From NCBI GenBank assembly GCA_014189685.1, contig DVAB01000010.1, positions 1 to 15,202 of the forward strand: a stretch of 15,202 nt of DNA, written 5' to 3'. Shown here piece by piece: positions 7,290 to 14,581 of the stretch (positions within the stretch are counted from its first letter, which is position 1; the number at the start of each line of letters is the position of its first letter). The stretch is from Candidatus Naiadarchaeum limnaeum (lineage in GTDB: Archaea; Undinarchaeota; Undinarchaeia; Undinarchaeales; Naiadarchaeaceae). The translations under genes were made by a program, and so were the position numbers. The notes beneath the pieces are model-generated. The model searched no databases, was not told the origin of the DNA, and saw only the letters and a program-made list of their open reading frames with translations.

Positions 7290-7394
7290 ATTTTTTATCC
7301 ATATGGATAATAATTCAAAATCGATATGCAGCAAAAATAAAAACTAGATTTGTATGGAAATTTTAGCGATTTTTTATCCATATAGATAATAATT
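7290..7394. repeat. Two direct copies of a 26-bp palindrome-containing repeat
   Basis: Copy one (7290-7315) and copy two (7369-7394) are identical except at one base and lie 79 bp apart. Each begins ATTTTTTATCC and ends AATAATT. Copy one contains the perfect 16-bp palindrome TTATCCATATGGATAA (7295-7310). In copy two (7374-7389) one base breaks the symmetry. Both sit between the protease stop codon and the beta-helix promoter, the nearer one about 54 bp upstream of the TATA box. An operator for a dimeric regulator is the simplest reading. Confidence 0.6.
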
Positions 7395-10300
7395 AAACAG
7401 TTTCCTGCCCTTTTTTCTGAGCAAAAAGTTTTCTATGGCCTCCTTTTAAACGAACAAACAAAACTAAAGCAGCAATTAAAACAACAATTGCAACAGCAAT
7501 AACAACAATATATGTTGGAATTGCAAATTCTTCTTTCTCTTTTGGCGCAGCAGTTGTGATGTTTGTTATAATTTTCTCCTCTATAGAAATATTTTCTTCC
7601 TTAACTTCAGCAACAGCTCCAATTTCTGCCTGTAAAAGAGTTGTTATTGTAAAGAACGAAAAGCTCACATTTTTTGCACTGTAAATATATTGTTCAGAGG
7701 TTTCTCCAACACGCTTTATTGGCAAAGCTTTCCATTCTTTTTCAAATTCTCTTAAAACTATGTTATCAGGGAAATATTTTTTCTGCGCAAGCCAGCTTTT
7801 GTTGACAACAAATTGCAGTTCAGTATTTTTAATAGAGGAAGATTTGAAATTAATTGGATCAATGCTAAGATGGGCAAAAGCGTCTGCTTTTATATCATGT
7901 GTTTGGCCCGGCCGCTCATTGAAACGTATTACTCTTACAATTGCACCTCTCAGTTCATCAATAGTATCAAACTTAATCTGCCCAATGTAGTGCTGCTCTG
8001 TTTTTTCGAAATTTTTCAAAACAAATTGCCCCTTTTGGACATTTCCAATTAAAAGATTTTCAGTCGGAAGCGCAATTCCACCACCGCCCCCACCACCTCC
8101 TCCGCCTCCACCACCTCCGCTGCCATCTCCTCCGTCTCCTCCAGAAGTTATTGTAAGCGTTCGATTTGTTCCAAAAGCAGAATTCGCAGAAGTATCATTT
8201 GCCATGCAATTCCAAATATAGGTTCCAGTTGCCAAAGTTTTTGAAAATGTTGTTGAGTTATCCACTCCGCTCAAATTTTTTGTTTCATTTAAGCTCCAGT
8301 TTCCTGTAAAGTCTGCCCACAGTGAAATGTTGCTCAGGGCATAGTTATCAGTTGCAGAACAATTAAAAGTTTGCGAAGTTGTAGAAGTGCTTGTTGAATT
8401 TGCAGGCGAGTTTAAAGAAATTGTTGGATTACTCGTATCTGCGGTTGTGCTCAGAGATGTATTTGTCCAGTTTCCAATATTTCCTGCATTATCCACAGCG
8501 CGCAGCTGGAATGTGTAAGAGGTGCTTGCGGTTAATCCTGTCTGATTATTATAATTGGTCGGAGCAGAGACATTTGTCTGGAAAACGTTATTCCTCCATA
8601 CTTCTGTGTGATTAATTCCAGATGTATCTGTAGGCAAAGTCCAAGTAACATTTATCCATCCTGCATCGCGCGTTGAAAAAGTAACTCCAGAAACATTTGC
8701 AGGAATTGCCGCATCAATTATAATTTGGTTTATTGCGCTGCTAACATTTGAAATGTTATCTGAAACATTTACCCAGAAATTATAAATTCCGTCTGAGAGC
8801 GCAGTTGAAGTTAAATTAGTTGGCGTGTTGTTTTGCGCGCTTTCATTGCTCGCGCGCGTTGTTCCATTGAAATAAAGAATTGCATGCCCAGTTGTGTTAT
8901 CCGCATCTGTGAAATTAAATGTTATTGTTGAAGTATTGTCATTTGTAGAAGTGTTATTTGATGATGGGCTCATAATATAAACAACTGGTTGCGGAGGAGG
9001 AAGAACATTGCATTTTAGTGTTAGATTAGTTCCTCCTTGGGTGCTGTTGCTTGAATTAACTAAATATAAGGCCTCATAAACTCCTACTGGATTCGATCCT
9101 GTTGGTGAACATGTAAATTGCACTGTTGGAGTTGAGTTAACTACAAGATCCCCAAGAGTTGTTGCGTTCTGGGTTAAAATAGCAGTTCCGTTCCCAGAAA
9201 TTTCAGAAACATTACTGTTGTTATTTTGTGTAAATGAGAGGACAAGAGCTGTTGTTGTGTTGCTCGAGCTTTGGGTTGCATTAATTTCAATTAAAGTTGT
9301 ATTCCAAGTTATATTATCTAAAAACATAGCATTGCTTGAAACCAAAGAAAAATTTTGTCTTGCTCCAACAGCAACGCTTGCATTTACTGCAACCGTCCAA
9401 ATTCCTGCGGGAACAGAATCATTGATTAAAACTTGCTCTAAATTATCAATTGTGTTTGTCTGGTTTCTGCTTGCATTTAAAATCCTAGTTGCATTGCTCA
9501 GCGTCCATGGAAACATTCTTGTTCCATTGGGGGCAATCACTAAAAGATCTAAATCATTCACAAGTTCTTTTGCTGCTGTCACAGTCCCAAGAACATCATC
9601 CCATGCAAGCGTAACTCTAAATTCGCTCTGTCCTTCTGGAACTCTCACATTAAATGTGCGATTTGCGTTGTTTGTTATATTATTTTCATGAATGACATCT
9701 GTTGCATTTGTGGAATTATCGCGCAGAATTAAATCAATTGCTTTTGTTGCGTTTATTAAACCATATCCTGTTGCAAAATCAGGGCCTGTATTATTGAGAT
9801 CCCTTGCTGACTGGACTAAAATTATTTTTGCAGTTGCGGGCTTGAAAGATTGATTGCTATGTGTATTTCTATAAGCCTGCATCATCAACCCAATTGTTCC
9901 TGAAACGCCAGGAGCTGCCATTGATGTCCCTGTTTTTACACCATATTGATTACTTGTTGACTCTGTGCTCGTTACAGCATCTCCATGAGCAACAATCTCT
10001 GGTTTTAATCTTCCGTCTCTTGTTGGACCCCAGCTTGGAAAATATAAATTATTTGGCCACACCTCCGGATCTGGCCAGAAATAATTGCTTATTGCCCCAA
10101 CTGTAATAACATTTTTTGCAGTTCCGCCTGGGCCTGGAACACTCCCATACCCATCATTATCTGCGCCCCCAGGAGTTCCAAGGCAACCAGTAATGTTAGA
10201 GCGCTCGTTGCCAGCTGCAAAAACAACTATTAATTCTTTCCCACCTGCAATAACGCTAGAGTTTCCATAGATAATATTATCATACGCTTGTGTAAAACTA

Positions 10301-11370
10301 TCATATTTCCCTTCTAAAGAACACGAACCTGCTGTATTGTATGCCCAAGAATTTTGGCTTAGTACTGCTTCGCTCACAACAGAGAGATTTGATTCATTAT
10401 AGAGCTCATTTGACCCAGAATCGGGCCATTCATAAGTTATGTATGTTGCATTTGTTGCCATTCCCCTCCACTGAGCAGCTGCGCCACTTTGATTTATGCT
10501 ATTAGCCCCATCTCCCAACATAGTTCCTGCAACATGTGTAGAATGCGATGTTGTTGAACCTCCCTGATCCCCCTGAGTTTTTCTTGAATTAAAGTCAACA
10601 TGATTTCCATAACCAGAATCCCATTCAGCAAGTGTAACTCCGCTTCCATTTAAATTATAAGGAGAGGTTTGAACTGTATTAACACCTGCCCCAGCCCTTG
10701 ATGCATTATTAGATACAGCAAGCGGTGCTGGAATTGCCTCGACCCACTGCACAATATCTTCAGTTGCAAAATCATTTAATTTATTTTCAGGAAGAACAAT
10801 TTTCCAAACATCGCCAACTAATGGGGGCTCATAATTAATTGCATAATTTTTTAATATATTTTCAACCTCAGCATCATTTGCATCATCAAAAAACATTACT
10901 GAAAAATTTGCAGTCCCATCAGAATTTTTTGTATAATTTGGAATTCCAAAGCTCAATAAATCTGGATCAATTTTATCCTGTGCATTCAAAGAATCAATAA
11001 AAGTCACATCAGCATTTTGCGCGGCTGCGTTGAAATTTTTAACAGAGGCGAGCCATGCTTTATCAGGAATATAATTTAATAATAAAATCCCATCTTCCGC
11101 TAATTGTTTTCTTTCTCCCTCACTTGGAATATGGTCCAATTGAATTAAAGCATGTGTTTTTCCTTTTTGCTGCGCAATTAGAGAGATTTCATCTTGCGCT
11201 TGCGAAGAAAATTTTTCCACAGGAACAAATTGCCTTGACTTTAGAAAAATTTTTTCTGCTTTTGCAGACTTGGAATTTTCATTTTGCGCAAAAATATTTA
11301 TAGAGAAGATACTTGCGGATAAAATAAAAATTATTAATAGTGCCAAAATAATTTCTGCAGTGCGACCCAT
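7393..11370 (-). CDS. Kp43-type subtilisin (S8) with Ig/FN3 modules, PGF-pre-PGF domain and C-terminal membrane anchor
   Basis: This 1325-aa protein starts with a signal peptide (1-28). A propeptide-like region precedes the S8 catalytic domain (about 236-565), where the triad is visible: Asp251 in AEWDSG, His276 in SHSTHVAG, Ser483 in GTSMAAPG, with oxyanion Asn388 in FAAGN. The usual HGTH is HSTH here. Residues 575-700 match the Kp43 jelly-roll (RVTLAWDD, NDLDLLVIAPNGT). Ig-like and FN3-like modules follow (FN3 near 890-975, TYTFQLRAVDNAGN), all rich in N-x-S/T sequons. A polyglycine hinge (1077-1098) leads to a PGF-pre-PGF-like domain (1099-1245) and a transmembrane helix (1287-1306) with a basic tail (RLKGGHRKLFAQKK). 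No PGF-CTERM tripartite sorting end is present, so it should stay membrane anchored with the protease outside. Substrate and processing are unknown. A TATA-like box about 28 bp upstream fits a leaderless start. Confidence 0.92.
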   Translation of the reverse strand: MGRTAEIILALLIIFILSASIFSINIFAQNENSKSAKAEKIFLKSRQFVPVEKFSSQAQDEISLIAQQKGKTHALIQLDHIPSEGERKQLAEDGILLLNYIPDKAWLASVKNFNAAAQNADVTFIDSLNAQDKIDPDLLSFGIPNYTKNSDGTANFSVMFFDDANDAEVENILKNYAINYEPPLVGDVWKIVLPENKLNDFATEDIVQWVEAIPAPLAVSNNASRAGAGVNTVQTSPYNLNGSGVTLAEWDSGYGNHVDFNSRKTQGDQGGSTTSHSTHVAGTMLGDGANSINQSGAAAQWRGMATNATYITYEWPDSGSNELYNESNLSVVSEAVLSQNSWAYNTAGSCSLEGKYDSFTQAYDNIIYGNSSVIAGGKELIVVFAAGNERSNITGCLGTPGGADNDGYGSVPGPGGTAKNVITVGAISNYFWPDPEVWPNNLYFPSWGPTRDGRLKPEIVAHGDAVTSTESTSNQYGVKTGTSMAAPGVSGTIGLMMQAYRNTHSNQSFKPATAKIILVQSARDLNNTGPDFATGYGLINATKAIDLILRDNSTNATDVIHENNITNNANRTFNVRVPEGQSEFRVTLAWDDVLGTVTAAKELVNDLDLLVIAPNGTRMFPWTLSNATRILNASRNQTNTIDNLEQVLINDSVPAGIWTVAVNASVAVGARQNFSLVSSNAMFLDNITWNTTLIEINATQSSSNTTTALVLSFTQNNNSNVSEISGNGTAILTQNATTLGDLVVNSTPTVQFTCSPTGSNPVGVYEALYLVNSSNSTQGGTNLTLKCNVLPPPQPVVYIMSPSSNNTSTNDNTSTITFNFTDADNTTGHAILYFNGTTRASNESAQNNTPTNLTSTALSDGIYNFWVNVSDNISNVSSAINQIIIDAAIPANVSGVTFSTRDAGWINVTWTLPTDTSGINHTEVWRNNVFQTNVSAPTNYNNQTGLTASTSYTFQLRAVDNAGNIGNWTNTSLSTTADTSNPTISLNSPANSTSTSTTSQTFNCSATDNYALSNISLWADFTGNWSLNETKNLSGVDNSTTFSKTLATGTYIWNCMANDTSANSAFGTNRTLTITSGGDGGDGSGGGGGGGGGGGGGGIALPTENLLIGNVQKGQFVLKNFEKTEQHYIGQIKFDTIDELRGAIVRVIRFNERPGQTHDIKADAFAHLSIDPINFKSSSIKNTELQFVVNKSWLAQKKYFPDNIVLREFEKEWKALPIKRVGETSEQYIYSAKNVSFSFFTITTLLQAEIGAVAEVKEENISIEEKIITNITTAAPKEKEEFAIPTYIVVIAVAIVVLIAALVLFVRLKGGHRKLFAQKKGQETV
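8077..8142 (-). repeat. GGN codon tract encoding the polyglycine hinge
   Basis: Twenty-two codons, nearly all GGN, encode a run with 14 uninterrupted glycines just before the PGF-pre-PGF domain. The third bases vary, so the tract is held by selection on the protein and is not a simple trinucleotide expansion, though it remains liable to slippage or misassembly. Confidence 0.7.
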
Positions 11371-11394
11371 AGTACTTGCAAATACATTTGAATG

Positions 11395-11405
11395 TTATTT
11401 AATAA
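11395..11405 (-). promoter_or_regulatory. TATA box of the subtilisin gene
   Basis: On the minus strand TTATTAAATAA is centred about 29-30 bp before the ATG at 11370. No ribosome binding site is seen directly before the ATG, so a leaderless or near-leaderless transcript is likely. Confidence 0.5.
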
Positions 11406-11430
11406 TTTCCAATGGGTTTATTTCTAGAAT

Positions 11431-11450
11431 AAAAAGGCTCAAAAAGGCTT
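11431..11450. repeat. Tandem decamer AAAAAGGCTC/AAAAAGGCTT
   Basis: Two head-to-tail copies of AAAAAGGCT with a period of 10 bp lie in the divergent gap between the protease and trmB. One helical turn of spacing would present both copies on the same face of DNA, so a regulator site is possible. Nothing else supports it. Confidence 0.35.
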
Positions 11451-11580
11451 TATTTTGGAAAAAAAGAATTATTTAGCCTATTTTTTAGGAATGAAAGAAT
11501 TAGAAATCTTTAAAGTTGTTAAGTTTCCAGCCAGGCTTTAAGTAATTTTCCAGACAGAAGAAAGATTGGAAAAATATTCT

Positions 11581-11588
11581 GAGGTGAT
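11581..11588 (+). promoter_or_regulatory. Strong Shine-Dalgarno site that fixes the trmB start
   Basis: GAGGTGAT is fully complementary to the archaeal 16S 3' end (ATCACCTC) and ends four bases before the ATG at 11593. A further in-frame ATG at 11566 lies upstream of this site and would put it inside the coding region, so 11593 is the likely start. A possible TATA element, GGCTTTAAG, lies at 11534-11542. Confidence 0.8.
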
Positions 11589-11592
11589 TGAA

Positions 11593-11979
11593 ATGAAAGA
11601 ACATGTGGAATACCTCCAAAATCTTGGACTGACCGAGTATCAATCAAGAGCGCTGATAGTGTTGTTTGCAAAAAGAGAATTGAGCGCAGAGGAAATCTGC
11701 AAATTCAGCGGAATTCCTCAAACAAAAATTTATCAAGTGATGAACACGCTGCGCGACAAAGAACTGATTGAGTGCACAATTAGCAAGCCGCGCATCTACA
11801 GGTGCGCTGAGCCTTTAGAAGTGCTGAACACTCTAATACAAAAAGTGATGAAACGTTTAGAGTGGTTGAAAAATGCAAAGCGCGATCAGATAAAGAAAAT
11901 AAAAGCAATTGATTTGCAAGTTGTAACAAAGGAAAAAGTTCATCCAATGTTCAATACAGATTTGGAAATTGAGGCCTAG
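11593..11979 (+). CDS. TrmB-family transcriptional regulator, HTH domain only
   Basis: From the chosen start the protein is 128 aa. Residues 1-70 are a TrmB-type winged helix: LQNLGLTEYQSRALIVLFAKRELSAEEICKFSGIPQTKIYQVMNTLRDKELIE has the family's LGLTxYExxxY-like opening and the recognition helix at GIPQTKIYQVMNTL. A basic wing (ISKPRIYRC) follows. Residues 75-115 form a helix likely to dimerise as a coiled coil (VLNTLIQKVMKRLEWLKNAKRDQIKKIKAI). Full-length TrmB proteins carry a C-terminal sugar-binding domain, which is absent here, so any ligand sensing must differ. It is divergent from the subtilisin gene with a 222-bp gap, so it may control that gene or itself. This link is inference. Confidence 0.87.
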   Translation: MKEHVEYLQNLGLTEYQSRALIVLFAKRELSAEEICKFSGIPQTKIYQVMNTLRDKELIECTISKPRIYRCAEPLEVLNTLIQKVMKRLEWLKNAKRDQIKKIKAIDLQVVTKEKVHPMFNTDLEIEA

Positions 11980-12206
11980 AGGAAGTTCGTAGTAAGCAAG
12001 AGAGTGATAGCTCGCTTTGTGAGCGCAATGCGAACTTCCTTCGGGTTATCTAAATTCCTAAATAATTCTATCAAATTTTCATTTAACATTTTAAAAAGAA
12101 GTTCTTTTTCGTTTTCAGAAAAAATTTCGCTGCTATTAATGGCTTCTATTGCCTGATCCCTGCTCAAACTCCCCCCCGTTTCAGCGCTGAAAGGATCGCG
12201 TTTCAC
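11976..12206 (-). CDS. Small hypothetical protein, about 76 aa
   Basis: I do not recognise this protein. The GTG at 12206 is preferred because a TATA-like TTTATATAC (minus strand, 12240-12232) lies about 30 bp upstream, as for the other leaderless genes. A TTG at 12224 would add six residues. The body is charged and mostly helical (DQAIEAINSSEIFSENEKELLFKMLNENLIELFRNL), with no membrane segment, cysteine pair or motif. The last 20 codons run through an inverted repeat, and the stop shares a CTAG with the convergent trmB stop. A run of seven G residues in the N-terminal part (C7 at 12171-12177 on the plus strand) is a possible frameshift spot. It may be a real small gene or a spurious ORF, and I lean slightly to real because of the promoter. 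Confidence 0.5.
   Translation of the reverse strand: MKRDPFSAETGGSLSRDQAIEAINSSEIFSENEKELLFKMLNENLIELFRNLDNPKEVRIALTKRAITLLLTTNFL
11980..12040. repeat. Inverted repeat AGGAAGTTCG ... CGAACTTCCT
   Basis: Ten-base arms at 11980-11989 and 12031-12040 are perfectly complementary, separated by 41 bp that hold a smaller GCTC/GAGC hairpin. It begins right after the trmB stop codon, so it can act as a 3' hairpin for trmB. It also lies inside the 3' end of the opposite small ORF. Confidence 0.6.
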
Positions 12207-12247
12207 CTTAATGCGAGCTAACAAAAAGTAGTATATAAAGGTTTTTC

Positions 12248-13312
12248 TTAAAATTTCCGCAATTTTTTCAAATTTTTAGCTGTAAAAACTCCAAATTCTG
12301 TAATGTAACCGTTGATATATCGCGCTGGGGTAACATCAAACCCAGGATTTTTCACTTTAGAACTCAAATTTGATATCGGAACTTTTGTTTTTCCATCTGT
12401 CGCATATAAAACTTCCTCATCTGCGCGAAATTCAATTGGAATTTTCTCTCCGCTTTTTGTTTTAAAATCAAAAGTTGTCAAGGGAGCTGCAATATAAAAT
12501 GGAATTCCATTCTCGCGCGCGAGAACCGCTTTTTCATAAGTTCCAATTTTATTTGCTGTGTCTCCGTTTGCTGCAATCCTGTCTGCCCCAACAATACAAA
12601 TGTCAACATCTCCTCGCTGCATAAACAACCCAGCAGCATTATCAGCGATTACTGCGTGAGGAATTTTTTCCTGCGCCAATTCCCAAGCAGTTAATTTGCT
12701 TCCCTGCAAGCGCGGCCGAGTTTCATCAACAAAAACAAAAATTCTTTTTCCATTATTGTGCGCAAATCTGATAGGTGCAAGTGCAGTTCCAATATCAACT
12801 GTTGCAAGTGCACCTGCATTGCAATGTGTTAAAATTTTCGCGCCGCTATGAATTAATTTTTCGCCATTTTTTCCAATTCTTTCGCAGACTTTTATGTATT
12901 CCCTTGAAATCAGATTAGCCTGAAAAACAGCAGTAGTTTTCGCCTCTCTAACGCTATGCGCTTTTTTTATAATTTTTAAAACTCTATCCACTGCGTGAGC
13001 TAAATCAATTGCTGTTGGCCGCGCGGTTTTAAGAAATCGAGCAGCATCTCGCATGTACGCAAAAAATTTCTTTAAATCTTTTCCTTTAAATTCAAGAGCT
13101 GCCTGAGCAGTCGCAAAAGCTGCAGTTGCTCCAATTGCAGGCGCTCCGCGAACAATCATATTGCGAATTGCTTCTCTTGTTTGTTTGTAAGTTTTTGCAG
13201 AATAAATTGAAAATTTAAAAGGCAATTTTGTTTGGTCAATAAGCTTCACGCTACGATTTTCAAACCAGACTGTTCTGTAATTTTTTGTTTTCCCACCTAC
13301 GCGAATTTTCAT
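12248..13312 (-). CDS. mtnA: S-methyl-5-thioribose-1-phosphate isomerase (MtnA)
   Basis: This 354-aa protein is a full-length member of the MtnA/eIF2B-alpha-like isomerase family. It converts 5-methylthioribose-1-phosphate to 5-methylthioribulose-1-phosphate in methionine salvage, in the cytosol. Family signatures are all present: IVRGAPAIG at 53-61, THCNAGALAT at 162-171 with catalytic Cys164, FVDETRPRLQGSKLTAWEL at 194-212, VGADRIAANGDTANKIGTYEKAVLA at 241-265 with catalytic Asp244, and the C-terminal NPGFDVTPARYINGYITEFGVF. The closely related eIF2B subunits and ribose-1,5-bisphosphate isomerase lack this full set, so MtnA is the best call. No other salvage gene is nearby. It lies 48 bp downstream of nreA with no TATA box in the gap, so the two are probably co-transcribed. 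Nested hairpins occupy the gap and reach the start codon. Confidence 0.93.
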   Translation of the reverse strand: MKIRVGGKTKNYRTVWFENRSVKLIDQTKLPFKFSIYSAKTYKQTREAIRNMIVRGAPAIGATAAFATAQAALEFKGKDLKKFFAYMRDAARFLKTARPTAIDLAHAVDRVLKIIKKAHSVREAKTTAVFQANLISREYIKVCERIGKNGEKLIHSGAKILTHCNAGALATVDIGTALAPIRFAHNNGKRIFVFVDETRPRLQGSKLTAWELAQEKIPHAVIADNAAGLFMQRGDVDICIVGADRIAANGDTANKIGTYEKAVLARENGIPFYIAAPLTTFDFKTKSGEKIPIEFRADEEVLYATDGKTKVPISNLSSKVKNPGFDVTPARYINGYITEFGVFTAKNLKKLRKF

Positions 13313-13364
13313 GAGCGTAGCGAATGAAAATGTGAGAAAGCTTTAGCTTTCGAAGCATTTTCAT
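13305..13364 (-). promoter_or_regulatory. Competing hairpins spanning the nreA stop and mtnA start
   Basis: On the minus strand three segments follow in order: ATGAAAATG (13364-13356, overlapping the nreA stop), CATTTTCAT (13332-13324), and ATGAAAAT (13312-13305), which is the mtnA start codon. The middle segment can pair with either neighbour. The first pairing also encloses a perfect GAAAGC/GCTTTC hairpin with loop TAAA. The second pairing has an 11-nt loop and buries the start codon. This could be a translational switch or coupling element. Confidence 0.45.
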
Positions 13365-14581
13365 GCCCTTGCAAAATCAGTAAGTCTGCGCTGATATATT
13401 AAATCTTTCAAAACAGCAGAGTTTTTAATCCACACTTCAATTGGAATATCAAATTTCATTTTTATATAATTAAGAGAATCCTGTAAAGTTCCAAATTTTT
13501 GTGGCCGAGTTTTTAAAGCTGCACGCACAGACTCGCGAACATTCCAAACACCAACTGGAACTAGATATCCTGAATGAGTTTCGCGCATAATTACAGCGCC
13601 TGCCTGCCTTTTTTCTCTGTTTAATAATTCCCCGACTGCCAATCTTGCAGAATAATAGCAGCCACCAATATCAGCATAAGTCGTGCGGCCATCAAAAAAT
13701 TCATGGTCAGAAAAAATAACAATTTCCCGGCTTTGATTCCATAGAGTATCTGGATACCATGCCTCAATTAATTCATAGCAAAATTCGCGCGGCATCATTA
13801 AAATTATCCATCTATTGTCAAGGCTGTTTACTTCATAAATTCTGAATTCGTTTATAATTGGAAATTCTTTTGCAGCAGTAACAAGTTCTTTTCCAATTGT
13901 ATCATCAACTGCTGTTATGCTCCAGCGCGTTGGGACAAATTTTCTATTATCAGCTAAGCCAAAAGCACCAACTGAAAAAGATTTTTGAATTTTAGAAACT
14001 AAAACTCCGCGCTCATATAAATTTAAAACAGCATCCCTTGCTTTTAAATCAGTATCATAAAATGCTTTTTCAATTTTTGGCTCGTATTTTATATTTGAGC
14101 TTTCAACATCTACAAGCGGAGCAGACGGACCAAACGGCTGAGTACTTTCATCTTTAATCTTAGAAAGCCGCGGTTTTTTTGAAAAATAAGTTTCAATATC
14201 AGATGGATCTTTTGCAAGTGCAATTTCGCGGGTTTTTTCAATAATTTTTCCCTCAAAATTGTAAATGTCTGTTAAAAATTTTCCGCGCACTAATGAAAAT
14301 CTAAAGTCAATTATTTTTTCAATTGGAACACCAAACCATTGCTCGGGAGTATCTAATAAAGAAGTGTCTCCGCTGTAAGGAGGAACAAGCGGCCCAACAA
14401 GAACTTTTGGATATCCAAATCTGCCAACAAAAACAGAGGGCGGAGTTGAACCTTTAATTTCTGTTTTATCAATCAGAGGGGCAACTTTCTGCATTGAGTA
14501 AAATTTCGCGACAGCTGCTTCATAATATCTGTCATATACTTTTTTTGAACTAGAGATAATTTGGTAGTTGAAGGATATCAC
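13361..14581 (-). CDS. nreA: DNA repair protein NreA, zinc-finger-less form
   Basis: The protein carries the conserved archaeal Nre blocks: PPSVFVGRFGYPKVLVGPLVPP at 48-69, SLLDTPEQWF at 75-84, ARDAVLNLYERGVLVSKIQ at 182-200, then the highly conserved VPTRWSITAVDDTI at 217-230, NEFRIYEV, EAWYPDTLWN, and GRTTYADIGGCYYSARLAVGELL with RQAGAVIMRE and GYLVPVGVWNVRESVR. Nre proteins act in repair of DNA damage in archaea and bind PCNA. Known members start with a cysteine zinc motif, which is absent here. The C-terminus has QRRLTDFA (398-405), a weak match to a PCNA-interacting box (QxxLxxF). The start is GTG at 14581, about 27 bp from a TATA box at 14604-14611; an adjacent in-frame TTG at 14584 gives the residue numbering used here. 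The gene probably leads an operon with mtnA. Confidence 0.9.
   Translation of the reverse strand: MISFNYQIISSSKKVYDRYYEAAVAKFYSMQKVAPLIDKTEIKGSTPPSVFVGRFGYPKVLVGPLVPPYSGDTSLLDTPEQWFGVPIEKIIDFRFSLVRGKFLTDIYNFEGKIIEKTREIALAKDPSDIETYFSKKPRLSKIKDESTQPFGPSAPLVDVESSNIKYEPKIEKAFYDTDLKARDAVLNLYERGVLVSKIQKSFSVGAFGLADNRKFVPTRWSITAVDDTIGKELVTAAKEFPIINEFRIYEVNSLDNRWIILMMPREFCYELIEAWYPDTLWNQSREIVIFSDHEFFDGRTTYADIGGCYYSARLAVGELLNREKRQAGAVIMRETHSGYLVPVGVWNVRESVRAALKTRPQKFGTLQDSLNYIKMKFDIPIEVWIKNSAVLKDLIYQRRLTDFARA

Noticed and set aside
7290-7394. The palindromes as intrinsic terminators for the protease gene.
   Set aside because: On the minus strand each hairpin is followed by A residues. The T-run lies on the other side.
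9218-9691. A 157-codon plus-strand open frame inside the protease gene.
   Set aside because: It is antisense to well-conserved S8 jelly-roll coding sequence and has no promoter or recognisable domain. The low-complexity Asn/Thr codons opposite explain the open frame.
4177-11370. CRISPR-like or tandem repeat arrays in the long N/S/T-rich genes.
   Set aside because: The repetition is at the protein level (beta-helix turns and sequons). No regular DNA repeat and spacer pattern is present.
13287-13364. A short ORF starting at the ATGA overlap with the nreA stop and running into mtnA.
   Set aside because: It is about 34 codons, out of frame with mtnA, and its sequence is set by the inverted repeats. 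It has no protein feature of its own.
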